Shown one piece after another: positions 20,035 to 27,863 of a stretch of 40,537 nt of DNA. The DNA is taken from assembly GCF_030536915.1 (NCBI RefSeq), contig NZ_JAUNPC010000020.1:1-40537 (forward strand). The letters are read 5' to 3'. Every line of letters starts with the position of its first letter. Positions within the stretch are counted from its first letter, which is position 1. Below the pieces are notes generated by a model. The model had not been told where the DNA came from. It ran no database searches and saw nothing but the letters and a program-made list of their open reading frames with translations. The DNA is from Paracoccus sp. (in: a-proteobacteria). Lineage in GTDB: Bacteria > Pseudomonadota > Alphaproteobacteria > Rhodobacterales > Rhodobacteraceae. The translations under genes and the position numbers were made by a program.

Positions 20035-21207
20035 TCAGACGATCGCCGCCTCGGCAAAGGGCTGGCCGTCCAGCACCCGCTGCACACCCAAGGGCGAGAG
20101 GTCCAGCGTCACCCAGTTGCCATGCACGATCTGCTCGGCGATGCCCCGGCCCACGGCGGGGGCCTGCTGCAGCCCGTGGCCGGAAAAGCCATTGGCATGG
20201 TAGAGATTCGGCACCTGCGGGTTGCGGCCGAGGATCGCGTTCTGGTCCAGCGTGTTGAAGGCATAATGCCCGGCCCATTCACGGATCACCCGGGCCGCGC
20301 CGAAGCCCTCGGCTCGGGCGTAAAGGGCGGGCCAGACGTGATCCTCCCACAGTTCCGACTGGGGCACGAAGTCGTCCTCGCCGCAGGGGCCGTCGGTCGC
20401 CGGGACGGTCGCGGCAAGCCACTGGCCATGTTCGGGCCGCATCCAGATGCCCGAGGGATCGATGATCAGCGGCGCGTCCGGGTGCCGGGCGGCGGGCGCA
20501 TCGACCACGAAGATCGTGCGCTTGCGCGGCTCGACCGGCAGGTCAAGGCCCATCGACCGCATCAGCCCCGCCGCCCGTGGACCCGCGCAGTTCACGAAGA
20601 CATCGGCCTGCCGCCGCCCGCCCTTTTCCAGATTGGCGGCCAGCACCCGGTTGCCGTCGCGCTCGAATCCCAGCACCCGGTCCGTCAGCCAGACCGCGCC
20701 CGCGGCCCTTGCCGCGTTCTTCATCCCCGACAGCAGGCCCATGTTGTCGAAGAAGCCTTCGCCCCGCGGCCCGAAGGCGCCTGCGACGATGTCGTCAAGC
20801 TGCATCCACGGAAAGTGGACGGCCAGCCCCGCCCGGTCCAGCACCTCGGTCGAGGCGCCAAGGCCCCGCTGCATGGCGGCAAGGCTTTCAAGCTGGACCG
20901 CGCCGGTTTCGGTGGCGGTCAGGAACAGGTAGCCGTTCTCGCGCAGCCCGAGGTCGGGGATCTCGCCCGCAGGCCCGGTCCAGCGGGCGAAATCGCGGAT
21001 GAACTCAATCCCGAAGCGGCTGATCGCGACATTCACCTCGTTGGTGAACTGCGAACGGATGCCGGCCGCCGACAGCGCGGTCGAACTGGTGGCATAGCTC
21101 GGGTCGGGTTCCACCACGGTCACGCGGATGGCGGGGTCCAGCCGCGTCAGCCAGAAAGCCACCGAGGCGCCCATCACCGCGCCGCCCGCAATCAGAACTT
21201 CGGTCAA
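20035..21207 (-). CDS. FAD-dependent oxidoreductase (DadA/sarcosine oxidase-like family)
   Basis: A 390-residue flavoprotein of the DAO fold. The N-terminal dinucleotide-binding motif reads [15 protein letters not shown], followed by [24 protein letters not shown], the region where related amine oxidases hold [14 protein letters not shown] and the C-terminal [14 protein letters not shown] segment complete the FAD site. Such enzymes oxidise N-methyl or D-amino acids or related amines; the substrate here is not predictable. The start appears to be TTG at 21207, because GGGGGG lies just upstream and the Rossmann strand begins right after it. No ATG or GTG fits, and extending the frame adds an unlikely 20-residue leader. 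It stands alone between cmk and the NDUFA12-like gene. Confidence 0.8.
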   Translation of the reverse strand: MTEVLIAGGAVMGASVAFWLTRLDPAIRVTVVEPDPSYATSSTALSAAGIRSQFTNEVNVAISRFGIEFIRDFARWTGPAGEIPDLGLRENGYLFLTATETGAVQLESLAAMQRGLGASTEVLDRAGLAVHFPWMQLDDIVAGAFGPRGEGFFDNMGLLSGMKNAARAAGAVWLTDRVLGFERDGNRVLAANLEKGGRRQADVFVNCAGPRAAGLMRSMGLDLPVEPRKRTIFVVDAPAARHPDAPLIIDPSGIWMRPEHGQWLAATVPATDGPCGEDDFVPQSELWEDHVWPALYARAEGFGAARVIREWAGHYAFNTLDQNAILGRNPQVPNLYHANGFSGHGLQQAPAVGRGIAEQIVHGNWVTLDLSPLGVQRVLDGQPFAEAAIV

Positions 21208-21354
21208 CTTGTCCCCCCGCCATGCAGATCCGCGCGCAGGATTTGCCCAAGGACGCGGCCCGCGCAAGGTGCTTCACGATGGCGCAAGGCGCTGGACCTC
21301 GGGCCGGGGATGGGCGATACGGGAACCCGGATTGCGCCGAAGCGGAGTTGGCCC

Positions 21355-21729
21355 ATGTGGATCGTCGATCGCCTGCTGACCTGGTGGAACGGCCAGACGC
21401 TGGGCACACAGGTCTGGACCTCGCGTTTCGGCACGAAGGTGGGCGAGGACGATCAGGGCAACATCTATTACCAGACGCCCGGCGGCAAGCGGCGCTGGGT
21501 CATCTACAATGGCGAGGCCGAGGCGAGCCGGGTTCCGCCCGAATGGCGCGGCTGGCTGACCCACACCTATGACGATCCGCCGAACCGCGTGCCGCTGCCC
21601 CAGAAGCCTTGGGAAAAGCCGCATGTGCCGAACCGCACCGGCACCGACGCCGCCTATCACCCCGATGGCTCGCTCTACCGGGCCGAGCCTGTGCCCCGGC
21701 GCGACTACGACGCCTGGCAGCCCGAGTAG
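21355..21729 (+). CDS. NDUFA12 (B17.2)-type complex I accessory subunit
   Basis: A 124-residue homologue of the mitochondrial NDUFA12 subunit, one of the few supernumerary complex I subunits kept in alphaproteobacteria; it should bind the peripheral arm of NADH:ubiquinone oxidoreductase on the cytoplasmic face. The core is recognisable: [35 protein letters not shown] and [11 protein letters not shown], with a Pro-rich C-terminus. The ATG at 21355 is preceded by GGAG at suitable distance and gives [13 protein letters not shown]. It lies 3 bases before mlaD and heads the NDUFA12-mlaD-DUF2155 group. Confidence 0.93.
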   Translation: MWIVDRLLTWWNGQTLGTQVWTSRFGTKVGEDDQGNIYYQTPGGKRRWVIYNGEAEASRVPPEWRGWLTHTYDDPPNRVPLPQKPWEKPHVPNRTGTDAAYHPDGSLYRAEPVPRRDYDAWQPE

Positions 21730-21732
21730 CCG

Positions 21733-22218
21733 GTGACGGGATCCGCCGAAAAGGCCGAGCTGCTGGTCGGTGCGGCCGTCCTTGCGGTCGCGGCGGGCTT
21801 CCTTGCCTGGTCCATGGGCGGCTGGGATCAGCGCGGGCAGGGCACCTATCCGCTGGTCGCGGCCTTCCCGAACGTGGACGGCGTCGAGCGCGGGACCGAG
21901 ATCCGCCTGGCCGGCGTCCGCGTGGGCCGCGTGGCCGACGTGCGGCTGAATCCCCAGACCTATTACGCCGAGGCCGAGCTGCGGGTGCCCCAAAGCATCG
22001 AACTGCCCGTGGACAGCGCCGCGCTGATCCAGTCGGACGGGCTGCTGGGCGGCGCCTATATCGAACTGCGGCCCGGTGGGGCGGTCGAGACGCTTGCCCC
22101 CGGTGACGAGATCGAGGACGTGCAGGGCGCGGTCAGCCTGCTGGGGCTGATGATGAAATTCGTGGACGCGCAGGCGAGCGATGCCGGGCCCGATCCGGTG
22201 TCAGAGGCTCTGCCGTGA
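21733..22218 (+). CDS. mlaD: MlaD, MCE-domain phospholipid transport protein
   Basis: A 161-residue inner-membrane protein with one N-terminal anchor (residues 10-28) and an MCE domain (about 38-120) in the periplasm (YPLVAAFPNVDGVERGTEI, RLAGVRVGRVADV, SDGLLGGAYIELRPGG). In the Mla system MlaD hexamers link the MlaFEB ABC transporter with the MlaC shuttle and keep phospholipids out of the outer leaflet. Start is GTG at 21733, right after the upstream stop. The rest of the mla genes are not here, so this copy is separated from its transporter. The stop overlaps the next gene start (GTGA), indicating coupled translation. Confidence 0.9.
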   Translation: MTGSAEKAELLVGAAVLAVAAGFLAWSMGGWDQRGQGTYPLVAAFPNVDGVERGTEIRLAGVRVGRVADVRLNPQTYYAEAELRVPQSIELPVDSAALIQSDGLLGGAYIELRPGGAVETLAPGDEIEDVQGAVSLLGLMMKFVDAQASDAGPDPVSEALP

Positions 22219-22751
22219 TCCGCGCCGCCTTAGCGCTGGCGCTGCTTGCCGCCGCTCCGGCCTTCGCCCAGAGCCGCAGCAATACCGACATCGCCCCCGG
22301 AACCCGCGCCGAGACCGTGGCTCCGCTGATCGAGGGCCAGATCGACCGCGGCGAAGGGGCGCTGCTGCGCGCGCTTGACAAGGTGTCGGGGCAAAGCACC
22401 GACCTGCCGCTGGCCGTGGGCGATTCCGTCACCTTCGGGCGGCTGGAAGTGCGGCTGGGCGAATGCCGCTATCCTGCGGCCGATCCCGAATCGGATGCCT
22501 TCGCGCAACTGACCATCACCGATCGGCGCAGCCGCAGGGCGCTGTTCACCGGCTGGATGATCGCGTCCTCGCCTGCGATGTCGGCGCTGGACGATGCGCG
22601 CTATGATGTCTGGGTGGTGTCCTGCAACGACGGCACCGGCCTTGCGCGGCCCGACCTGACCTATGAGCCCGACACCGCCGAGCCGGAAGGCGGCGAGGGC
22701 ATGGGCCCGGACGGCGATTTCGCCCCCGTCGAGGAAGACGAGGCCGGCTGA
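22215..22751 (+). CDS. DUF2155 family exported protein
   Basis: A 178-residue protein with a Sec signal peptide (cleavage likely after AFA at 18). The DUF2155 domain covers roughly residues 65-150: AVGDSVTFGRLEVRLGECRY, LTITDRRSRRALFTGWMIAS, and VVSCNDGTG with a conserved Cys pair (Cys in GECRY and VSCND) likely to form a disulfide. The role is unknown; the family is found next to aat in Rhodobacterales. The C-terminal tail is acidic and low complexity. GTG at 22215 overlaps the mlaD stop. The last 91 bases overlap the end of aat on the opposite strand. Confidence 0.88.
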   Translation: MIRAALALALLAAAPAFAQSRSNTDIAPGTRAETVAPLIEGQIDRGEGALLRALDKVSGQSTDLPLAVGDSVTFGRLEVRLGECRYPAADPESDAFAQLTITDRRSRRALFTGWMIASSPAMSALDDARYDVWVVSCNDGTGLARPDLTYEPDTAEPEGGEGMGPDGDFAPVEEDEAG

Positions 22752-23368
22752 CGCAGGCTCGCCATCAGCGATTCGGCTGATCGCAGCGGGCGGGCACGGA
22801 AATCGGCGGGCCGTTCCAGCGCCTCGGCAAGCCTCGCCTGATACTGCAGGCGGCTGATCTCGACCCCTCCCATGGTGGCCAGATGCGGGGTCAGATACTG
22901 GGTGTCGAACAGGGTGAAGCCGCAGCGCCTCAGATGGTCTGAGATCCAGACCAGCGCCATCTTCGACCCGTCCCTCCGGGTCGAGAACATGCTTTCCCCG
23001 AAGAACGCGCCCGCCAGTGTCACCCCGAAGATGCCGCCGGCAAGCTGGCCGTCCTGCATCACGGCCAGCGCATGGGCATGGCCGATCGCATGCAGGTCGC
23101 GGTAAAGCCGGCGCAGCTGATCGTTGATCCAGGTTTCCGGCCGGTCGGCGCAGGCCGCCACGATGGCGTCGAAATCGGGGCGGGCGTCGGCGGTCCAGCC
23201 GCCGCGGGCGAGGCTGCGGATCAGCGAGCGCGAGGCATGGACCCGCCCTACCGGCAGGATGCCGCGGCGCGGGGGGTCGAACCAGTAAAGCTGCGGGTCG
23301 GTCGCCGAGCAGGCCATCGGGAAGACGCCGTTGGCATATCCCTTCAGCAGCATCCGGGCGGTCAGCAT
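22661..23368 (-). CDS. aat: Leucyl/phenylalanyl-tRNA--protein transferase
   Basis: A 235-residue N-degron enzyme that adds Leu or Phe from tRNA to proteins beginning with Arg or Lys, sending them to ClpS-ClpAP. The family sequence is clear: LLKGYANGVFPMACS, LYWFDPPRRGILP, IGHAHALAVMQDGQLAGGIFG, GAFFGESMFSTRRDGSKMAL and FDTQYLTPHLATMGG. The natural protein usually ends soon after the 'LRSAESLMASL' helix; here the frame runs about 28 codons further as a Ser/Pro/Gly-rich tail read from the opposite strand of the DUF2155 gene, with a stop at 22661. The start is the ATG at 23368 giving MLTARMLLKGYANG. It is convergent with the DUF2155 gene. Confidence 0.92.
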   Translation of the reverse strand: MLTARMLLKGYANGVFPMACSATDPQLYWFDPPRRGILPVGRVHASRSLIRSLARGGWTADARPDFDAIVAACADRPETWINDQLRRLYRDLHAIGHAHALAVMQDGQLAGGIFGVTLAGAFFGESMFSTRRDGSKMALVWISDHLRRCGFTLFDTQYLTPHLATMGGVEISRLQYQARLAEALERPADFRARPLRSAESLMASLRQPASSSSTGAKSPSGPMPSPPSGSAVSGS

Positions 23369-23447
23369 CGGGCCGGACTGTCCTTGATGCAGCGCCTGGC
23401 GCCTGCCGGACTGGCCATGCGGCGCCCCAGACCCGCGTCCCGTCCGC

Positions 23448-23479
23448 TTGCAGGACCGTCGTCCGGGGCGGTCCTGCAA
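23448..23479 (-). terminator. Strong hairpin downstream of the VOC gene
   Basis: TTGCAGGACCG, a 10-base loop and CGGTCCTGCAA make a perfect 11-bp inverted repeat 8 bases after the VOC stop codon and about 80 bases before aat. No T run follows, so it may be a 3' stabiliser or a Rho-assisted stop; a protein binding site is also possible. Confidence 0.5.
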
Positions 23480-23486
23480 CCACCTG

Positions 23487-23855
23487 TCAATCCTGCGTGC
23501 TGATCCACCAGACCGTCCCGTTCCCGTCGGCGATGCCGCCGCGCAGATCGCCATCGCCGGATCGTCCGGGTTCCGCCACCACCGTGCCGCCCGCCTCGCG
23601 CGCGCGCTGGAAAGCCGCGATCGCGTCGGGCACATAGACATGGACATTCGAATCGGGCGCGTCGGCGACCTCGCCCATCATCACCACGCTGTCGTCGATC
23701 CGCGCCTCGGCATGCATGATCCCGCCGCCCTCGCGCGGGATGACCCGCAGACGTTCGGCCCCGAAGACGGCCTGCACGAAGGCGAGCGTTCGTTCCGCAT
23801 CCCGCACATACAGATAAGGGCTGACGCTGCTGTATCCGTCCGGCTTCCACGACAT
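23487..23855 (-). CDS. VOC (glyoxalase/bleomycin resistance) family protein
   Basis: A 122-residue single-domain protein of the vicinal oxygen chelate superfamily, close to the PhnB-like group: SSVSPYLYVRDAERTLAFVQ, VFGAERLRV, GGGIMHAEARIDDSVVMMGE, and a C-terminal DPDGNxWW-like segment here reading ADGNGTVWWIS. The fold binds metals or small ligands; a specific activity cannot be assigned. The ATG at 23855 is chosen because AGAAGGAC lies about 8 bases upstream and it gives the family start MSWKPDGYSSVSPYL. It is on the same strand as accBC and separated from accC by 90 bases. Confidence 0.85.
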   Translation of the reverse strand: MSWKPDGYSSVSPYLYVRDAERTLAFVQAVFGAERLRVIPREGGGIMHAEARIDDSVVMMGEVADAPDSNVHVYVPDAIAAFQRAREAGGTVVAEPGRSGDGDLRGGIADGNGTVWWISTQD

Positions 23856-23944
23856 GGCGCGGTCCTTCTGCTGGAAGACCGGCAAAGGTTAGACCGGAAG
23901 CCGCAAAGGGCGCAATCAGGACCGCGCCCCGCCGCCTTCGAGAG

Positions 23945-25291
23945 TCAGCCGTAGGTCCGCGCCAGCCAGCGTTCCAGCCAGTGGATCGAATAATCGCCGC
24001 GCTGAATGTCCGGTTCCTGCAGCAGCTCGTGGAACAGCGGAACGGTCGTGTCCACCCCGTCCACGATCAGCTCGTTCAGCGCCCGGTTCAGCCGGGCCAG
24101 CGCCTCGGGCCGGTCGCGGCCATAGACGATCAGCTTGGCGATCAGGCTGTCGTAATAGGGCGGGATCGTGTAGCCGTCGTAGATCGCGGAATCCATCCGC
24201 ACGCCCAAGCCGCCCGGCGCGTGATACTGGGTGATCCGGCCGGGGCAGGGGCTGAAGTTCGGCAGGCGTTCCGCGTTGATCCGGGCCTCGATGGCATGGC
24301 CGCGGATCACCAGATCCTCCTGCCGGAAGCTCATCGGCTGGCCCGCGGCGACACGGATCTGTTCGCGCACCAGATCGACGCCGAAGATCGCCTCGGTCAC
24401 GGGATGCTCCACCTGCAGGCGGGTGTTCATCTCGATGAAGTAGAACTCGCCATCCTCGAACAGGAACTCGATGGTGCCGGCGCCCGCGTATTGCAGGCGC
24501 GACATGGCGTCGGCGCAGATGGTGCCGATGCGGTCGCGCTGCTCGGCGGTGATGACGGGCCCGGGCGCTTCCTCGAGGACCTTCTGGTGGCGGCGCTGCA
24601 GGGAACAGTCGCGTTCGCCAAGGTGGACGGCATTGCCGCGGCCGTCGCCGAAGACCTGGATCTCGATATGGCGCGGGCGCTGCAGGTATTTCTCGATATA
24701 GACCTCGTCATTGCCGAAGGCGGACTTGGCCTCGGACCGCGCGGTGCGGAAGGCGACTTCCAGCCCGGTTTCGTCCAGCGCCACCTTCATGCCGCGCCCG
24801 CCGCCCCCGGCGGTGGCCTTGATGATGACCGGATAGCCCATCTCGGCGGCCACCCGCTGCGCGGTCTCGAAATCGGGCACGCCGCCCTCGGACCCCGGCA
24901 CGACCGGGATGCCCAGCGCCTTGGCGGTTTCCTTTGCGGTGATCTTGTCGCCCATCAGGCGGATATGTTCCGCCCGGGGGCCGATGAAGGTGAGGCCGTG
25001 GTCCTCGACCATCTGCACGAACTGGGCGTTTTCGGACAGGAAGCCGTAGCCCGGATGGATCGCCTGCGCGCCTGTGATCTCGCAGGCCGACACGATGGCG
25101 GGCATCGACAGGTAGGACAGGGACGAGGGCGGCGGGCCGATGCAGATCGATTCGTCGGCCATGCGGACATGCATGGCGTCGCTGTCGGCGGTGGAATGGA
25201 CCGCCACCGAGGCGATGCCCATTTCCGCGCAGGCCCGGATGACCCGCAGCGCGATCTCGCCCCGGTTGGCGATCAGGATCTTGTCGAACAT
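23945..25291 (-). CDS. accC: Acetyl-CoA carboxylase, biotin carboxylase subunit
   Basis: A 448-residue ATP-grasp enzyme that carboxylates the biotin on AccB with bicarbonate and ATP, the first half-reaction of acetyl-CoA carboxylase in fatty acid synthesis. It shows [19 protein letters not shown] at the N-terminus, the glycine-rich ATP loop [43 protein letters not shown], and the metal and active-site segment [14 protein letters not shown]. Length matches E. coli AccC (449). It begins 4 bases after the accB stop, so the two are one operon. accA and accD are elsewhere. Confidence 0.97.
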   Translation of the reverse strand: MFDKILIANRGEIALRVIRACAEMGIASVAVHSTADSDAMHVRMADESICIGPPPSSLSYLSMPAIVSACEITGAQAIHPGYGFLSENAQFVQMVEDHGLTFIGPRAEHIRLMGDKITAKETAKALGIPVVPGSEGGVPDFETAQRVAAEMGYPVIIKATAGGGGRGMKVALDETGLEVAFRTARSEAKSAFGNDEVYIEKYLQRPRHIEIQVFGDGRGNAVHLGERDCSLQRRHQKVLEEAPGPVITAEQRDRIGTICADAMSRLQYAGAGTIEFLFEDGEFYFIEMNTRLQVEHPVTEAIFGVDLVREQIRVAAGQPMSFRQEDLVIRGHAIEARINAERLPNFSPCPGRITQYHAPGGLGVRMDSAIYDGYTIPPYYDSLIAKLIVYGRDRPEALARLNRALNELIVDGVDTTVPLFHELLQEPDIQRGDYSIHWLERWLARTYG

Positions 25292-25295
25292 CGCC

Positions 25296-25808
25296 TTACT
25301 CGACGATCATCAGCGGCGTGCCGAACTCGACGGGGGTGCCGTCTTCGACCAGCACCCGGCGCACGGTCCCGGCGCGGGGGGCGGGGATGTGGTTCATGGT
25401 CTTCATCGCCTCGACGATCATCAGCGTGTCGCCCTCGGCCACCGTCTGGCCGATGGACACGAAGGGCGCGGACCCCGGCTCGGCCGACAGATACGCGGTG
25501 CCGACCATGGGCGAGGTCACGGCGCCCGGATGGCTGGCCGGATCGCCCGCGCCCGCAGGCGCGGCAGCGGCAGCGGCAGGCTGGGCTGCGGGGAGGGCGG
25601 GCGCGGGCAGCGCCTGCACCGGCGCGGCCGCGTTTTGCACGAGAACCTGCTTGCCATGCTTGGACAGCGACACGGTCAGGCGGTCGTTCTCGCCATATTC
25701 GCGCTTGACCGAGATCTCGGTCAACTCGTTGCGGTTCAGAAGCTCAGCCAGCGCCTGGATAAAGGCGGTGTCGCCCGCGTGATGCCGGGTCTGGTCGTTC
25801 TCGCTCAT
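25296..25808 (-). CDS. accB: Biotin carboxyl carrier protein of acetyl-CoA carboxylase
   Basis: A 170-residue carrier protein. The N-terminal dimerisation part (about 14-55, [21 protein letters not shown]) is joined by an Ala/Pro-rich mobile linker (about 60-92) to the biotinyl domain (about 94-170), where the biotin-accepting lysine is K136 in VEAMKTMNH. It carries carboxybiotin from AccC to the AccAD carboxyltransferase. It begins 52 bases after the acyltransferase stop and overlaps no other gene; the gap holds two mutually exclusive hairpins that could set how much of the upstream transcript reaches accBC. Confidence 0.97.
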   Translation of the reverse strand: MSENDQTRHHAGDTAFIQALAELLNRNELTEISVKREYGENDRLTVSLSKHGKQVLVQNAAAPVQALPAPALPAAQPAAAAAAPAGAGDPASHPGAVTSPMVGTAYLSAEPGSAPFVSIGQTVAEGDTLMIVEAMKTMNHIPAPRAGTVRRVLVEDGTPVEFGTPLMIVE

Positions 25809-25839
25809 CTAAATCTCTGCCTTGGGGCCGTTCTGGGGT

Positions 25840-25879
25840 CGCGGCGTTTTCGCCGCGCGTTATAAACCTTCGCGCGGCG
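25840..25879 (-). promoter_or_regulatory. Mutually exclusive hairpins at the acyltransferase-accB junction
   Basis: Three complementary arms lie in a row on the minus strand. Arm 1 (25879-25871) is in the last codons of the acyltransferase gene, arm 2 (25859-25851) is just past its stop, and arm 3 (25846-25840) follows. Arms 1 and 2 pair over 9 bp with the stop codon in the loop; arms 2 and 3 pair over 7 bp with an AAAA loop. Both cannot form at once, so ribosomes ending the upstream gene could switch the structure. No T run follows. Confidence 0.45.
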
Positions 25880-26843
25880 CAAGGGAAACCGTTTCGGCCG
25901 AAGGCGCCGAGGGACCGCCCGCCAGGGGCGTATCGTCATCGCTGTCGGGCGGTCCGGACAGGTCCTTCCAGCGCCGGTGAATCCAGAGCCACTGGTCCAT
26001 ATGTGCGCGTACCAGCCGTTCCAGATCGTCGTTCAGCGCCTGCATCATGGTTTCGGGGTCGGTGGGCGGCACCGGCTCGCCCACCTCGACACGGAAGCTC
26101 AGCCCGTCGGGCTGGCGGATGGCCGCGACGGGGACCAGCAGCGCCCCATAGCGCAGCGCGAGTTCCGCCGGGGTCAGGACCGTCTGGCTGGGCAAGCCGA
26201 AGAAGCGCAGCGTCGCGCCGTGGCGGTCGTACTGGTCGAAGCCGAGGCACAGCATCCCGCCTCCCCTCAGGAACCGCAGCATCCCCGCCAGCCCGGCGCG
26301 TCCCCGGGGGAACAGCGGCTGAGAGATCGCCTCGATCGCGGGGACGTAGTGACGGTTGAAGGCCCGGTTGTTCATCGGGCGATAGAGCGCGCCGATGCTC
26401 CAGCCCCGGGCGGCCAGCGCCACCCGCATGGCATCGTAGTTGCCGAAATGCGCGCAGGCGAGGACAGCGGGTCGCCCCGCCGCCGCCGCCTGTTCCAGCG
26501 CGGGCAGGCCGGGGCCGGTCAGCCGGTCCTCGGCGCCGATGCGGGCGATGAACTCGGTGCCCGAGTAGGTTTCGATCAGGGCGCGGCCGGCGTTGTCCGG
26601 CACGGCGCGGGTCAGGCGCCGAACCTCGGCTGGGGTCAGGTCGGGGCGGGCGAGCGCGAGGTTGTCGCGGATGCGCCTGCGCCAGCCCGCAAGCGGGGCG
26701 ACCAGATGGGCGAAGGCCCAGCCCATCGCCGGCACCCGGCGGCGATAGGGCATCAGCCGGAAGACGCCGACGAGCAGCCGGAAGGCTCCGCTTGTCAGCC
26801 GGTCCGACAGGGGGATGGGCGGTTCCTCGGGTGTCTTTGTCAT
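25860..26843 (-). CDS. LpxL/HtrB-like lysophospholipid acyltransferase
   Basis: A 327-residue membrane-associated acyltransferase of the LpxL/LpxM superfamily. The catalytic HX4D motif is HFGNYD (H132, D137) inside LACAHFGNYDAMRVALAARG; ALYRPMNNRAFNRH, FPRGRAGLAGMLRFLRGGG and LGFDQYDRHGATLRFFG are the further acyltransferase blocks, followed by the C-terminal HRRWKD. It most likely adds a secondary fatty acyl chain to lipid A precursor, or acylates another lyso-lipid. The N-terminal anchor lies near residues 20-50. The ATG at 26843 overlaps the stop of the upstream transporter gene as ATGA, so the pair is translationally coupled. Confidence 0.87.
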   Translation of the reverse strand: MTKTPEEPPIPLSDRLTSGAFRLLVGVFRLMPYRRRVPAMGWAFAHLVAPLAGWRRRIRDNLALARPDLTPAEVRRLTRAVPDNAGRALIETYSGTEFIARIGAEDRLTGPGLPALEQAAAAGRPAVLACAHFGNYDAMRVALAARGWSIGALYRPMNNRAFNRHYVPAIEAISQPLFPRGRAGLAGMLRFLRGGGMLCLGFDQYDRHGATLRFFGLPSQTVLTPAELALRYGALLVPVAAIRQPDGLSFRVEVGEPVPPTDPETMMQALNDDLERLVRAHMDQWLWIHRRWKDLSGPPDSDDDTPLAGGPSAPSAETVSLAPREGL

Positions 26844-27751
26844 GGCTTTGATCCGCGGGTGGCCTGCGCCTCTCGCGCCCAGACGTAAAGTCCCGCCGCC
26901 ACGATGATGCAGGCGCCGGTGACGGTCCAGCCATCCGGCACCGCCCCGAAGAACAGCCAGCCCCAGAGCGCGGCCCAGATCAGCCCGGTATAGCCGAAGG
27001 GGGCGATGGCGCCGGCCTCGGCCATGGCGAAGGCCCGGATCAGCAGCGCCTGGGCCAGCGTGCCGAACAGGCCCAGCGCCACGAAGGCCCAGATGTCGCC
27101 AGGCGCGATGGGCTGCCAGACGAAGGGCGCGACCAGCGAGGCGCCGATCGTCGCCACCCCGGTGGACCACAGGATCGAGGTCGCGATGCCGTCGCCGCGC
27201 ACCATCCGCGTCATGATCGCGCCCGCCGCGTAGCTGACCGCCCCCAGCAGCGGCAGCAGGGCGGCGGGCTGAAAGACGCCCGCCCCGGGACGGATCACGA
27301 TCATCGCGCCCGCCAGCGCGACGGTGATGCCGGCGATGCGGCGCGGGCCGATGCTTTCCCCGAGGAACAGCGCCGCGCCCAGCGTGATGAGGACCGGGTT
27401 GATGTCCATGATGGCAGTCGCCTCGGCCAGCCCGATGAACTGCAGCGCGGTGAAGAACAGCCCGATCGAGGCAAGTTGCGTCAGCCCCCGCCCCACCTGC
27501 AGCAGGGGCGAGGCCGAGCGGACGACCCGTCGCAGCCGGGGCGCCAGCACCAGCAGGACGATGCCGAGGTTCAGCGCCATGCGGCACCAGACGATCTGGC
27601 CGGGGTGGTAGCCGGCTTGCGTCAGGTGCTTGCCGGTCCCGTCCATCAGCGTGAACAGGAAGACCGAAGCCAGCAGCGCGAGGATGCCCAGCGACTGCTG
27701 CGACGCTTTCGGCCGCGCCGTTGGAAGCGGTTCGGGCTGCAGCGCCGCCAT
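26840..27751 (-). CDS. DMT family (EamA) transporter
   Basis: A 303-residue integral membrane protein with about ten hydrophobic spans arranged as two EamA repeats; the first starts GILALLASVFLFTLMDGTGK and the second near LLPLLGAVSYAAGAIMTRM. Members export small molecules such as amino acids, or move nucleotide sugars or metabolites; the substrate is unknown. FFTALQFIGLAEATAIMDINPVL is the typical repeat 1 end. The ATG at 27751 is chosen as the first before the hydrophobic region. Its stop overlaps the acyltransferase start, and cotranscription with a lipid gene could mean an envelope-related substrate, which is only a guess. Confidence 0.88.
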   Translation of the reverse strand: MAALQPEPLPTARPKASQQSLGILALLASVFLFTLMDGTGKHLTQAGYHPGQIVWCRMALNLGIVLLVLAPRLRRVVRSASPLLQVGRGLTQLASIGLFFTALQFIGLAEATAIMDINPVLITLGAALFLGESIGPRRIAGITVALAGAMIVIRPGAGVFQPAALLPLLGAVSYAAGAIMTRMVRGDGIATSILWSTGVATIGASLVAPFVWQPIAPGDIWAFVALGLFGTLAQALLIRAFAMAEAGAIAPFGYTGLIWAALWGWLFFGAVPDGWTVTGACIIVAAGLYVWAREAQATRGSKP

Positions 27752-27798
27752 CAGGGGGAACCCCTGCGCCCTGTTGATCTGCCGGACGCTCCGCGAGG

Positions 27799-27817
27799 GA
27801 TATTTGGGGCCGAAAGA
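27799..27817 (-). repeat. Copy 3 of the 3'-end repeat (ATATTTGG element)
   Basis: GATATTTGGGGCCGAAAGA, the most diverged of the three copies, is again preceded by a CTCCG-G/A-GGG stretch on the plus strand. It is positioned downstream of the tkt stop. Confidence 0.5.
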
Positions 27818-27849
27818 CAACCCGGCGCGCAAGGGGCCGCGCGGCCGGG
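27811..27849 (-). terminator. tkt terminator
   Basis: CCCGGC and GCGC pair with GCGC and GCCGGG (27821-27830 with 27839-27849, one bulged G). On the minus strand the hairpin is followed by TTGTCTTTC, moderately U-rich, before the repeat element. It lies 15 bases past the tkt stop. Confidence 0.6.
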
Positions 27850-27863
27850 CTGTGTCGCGGGTC

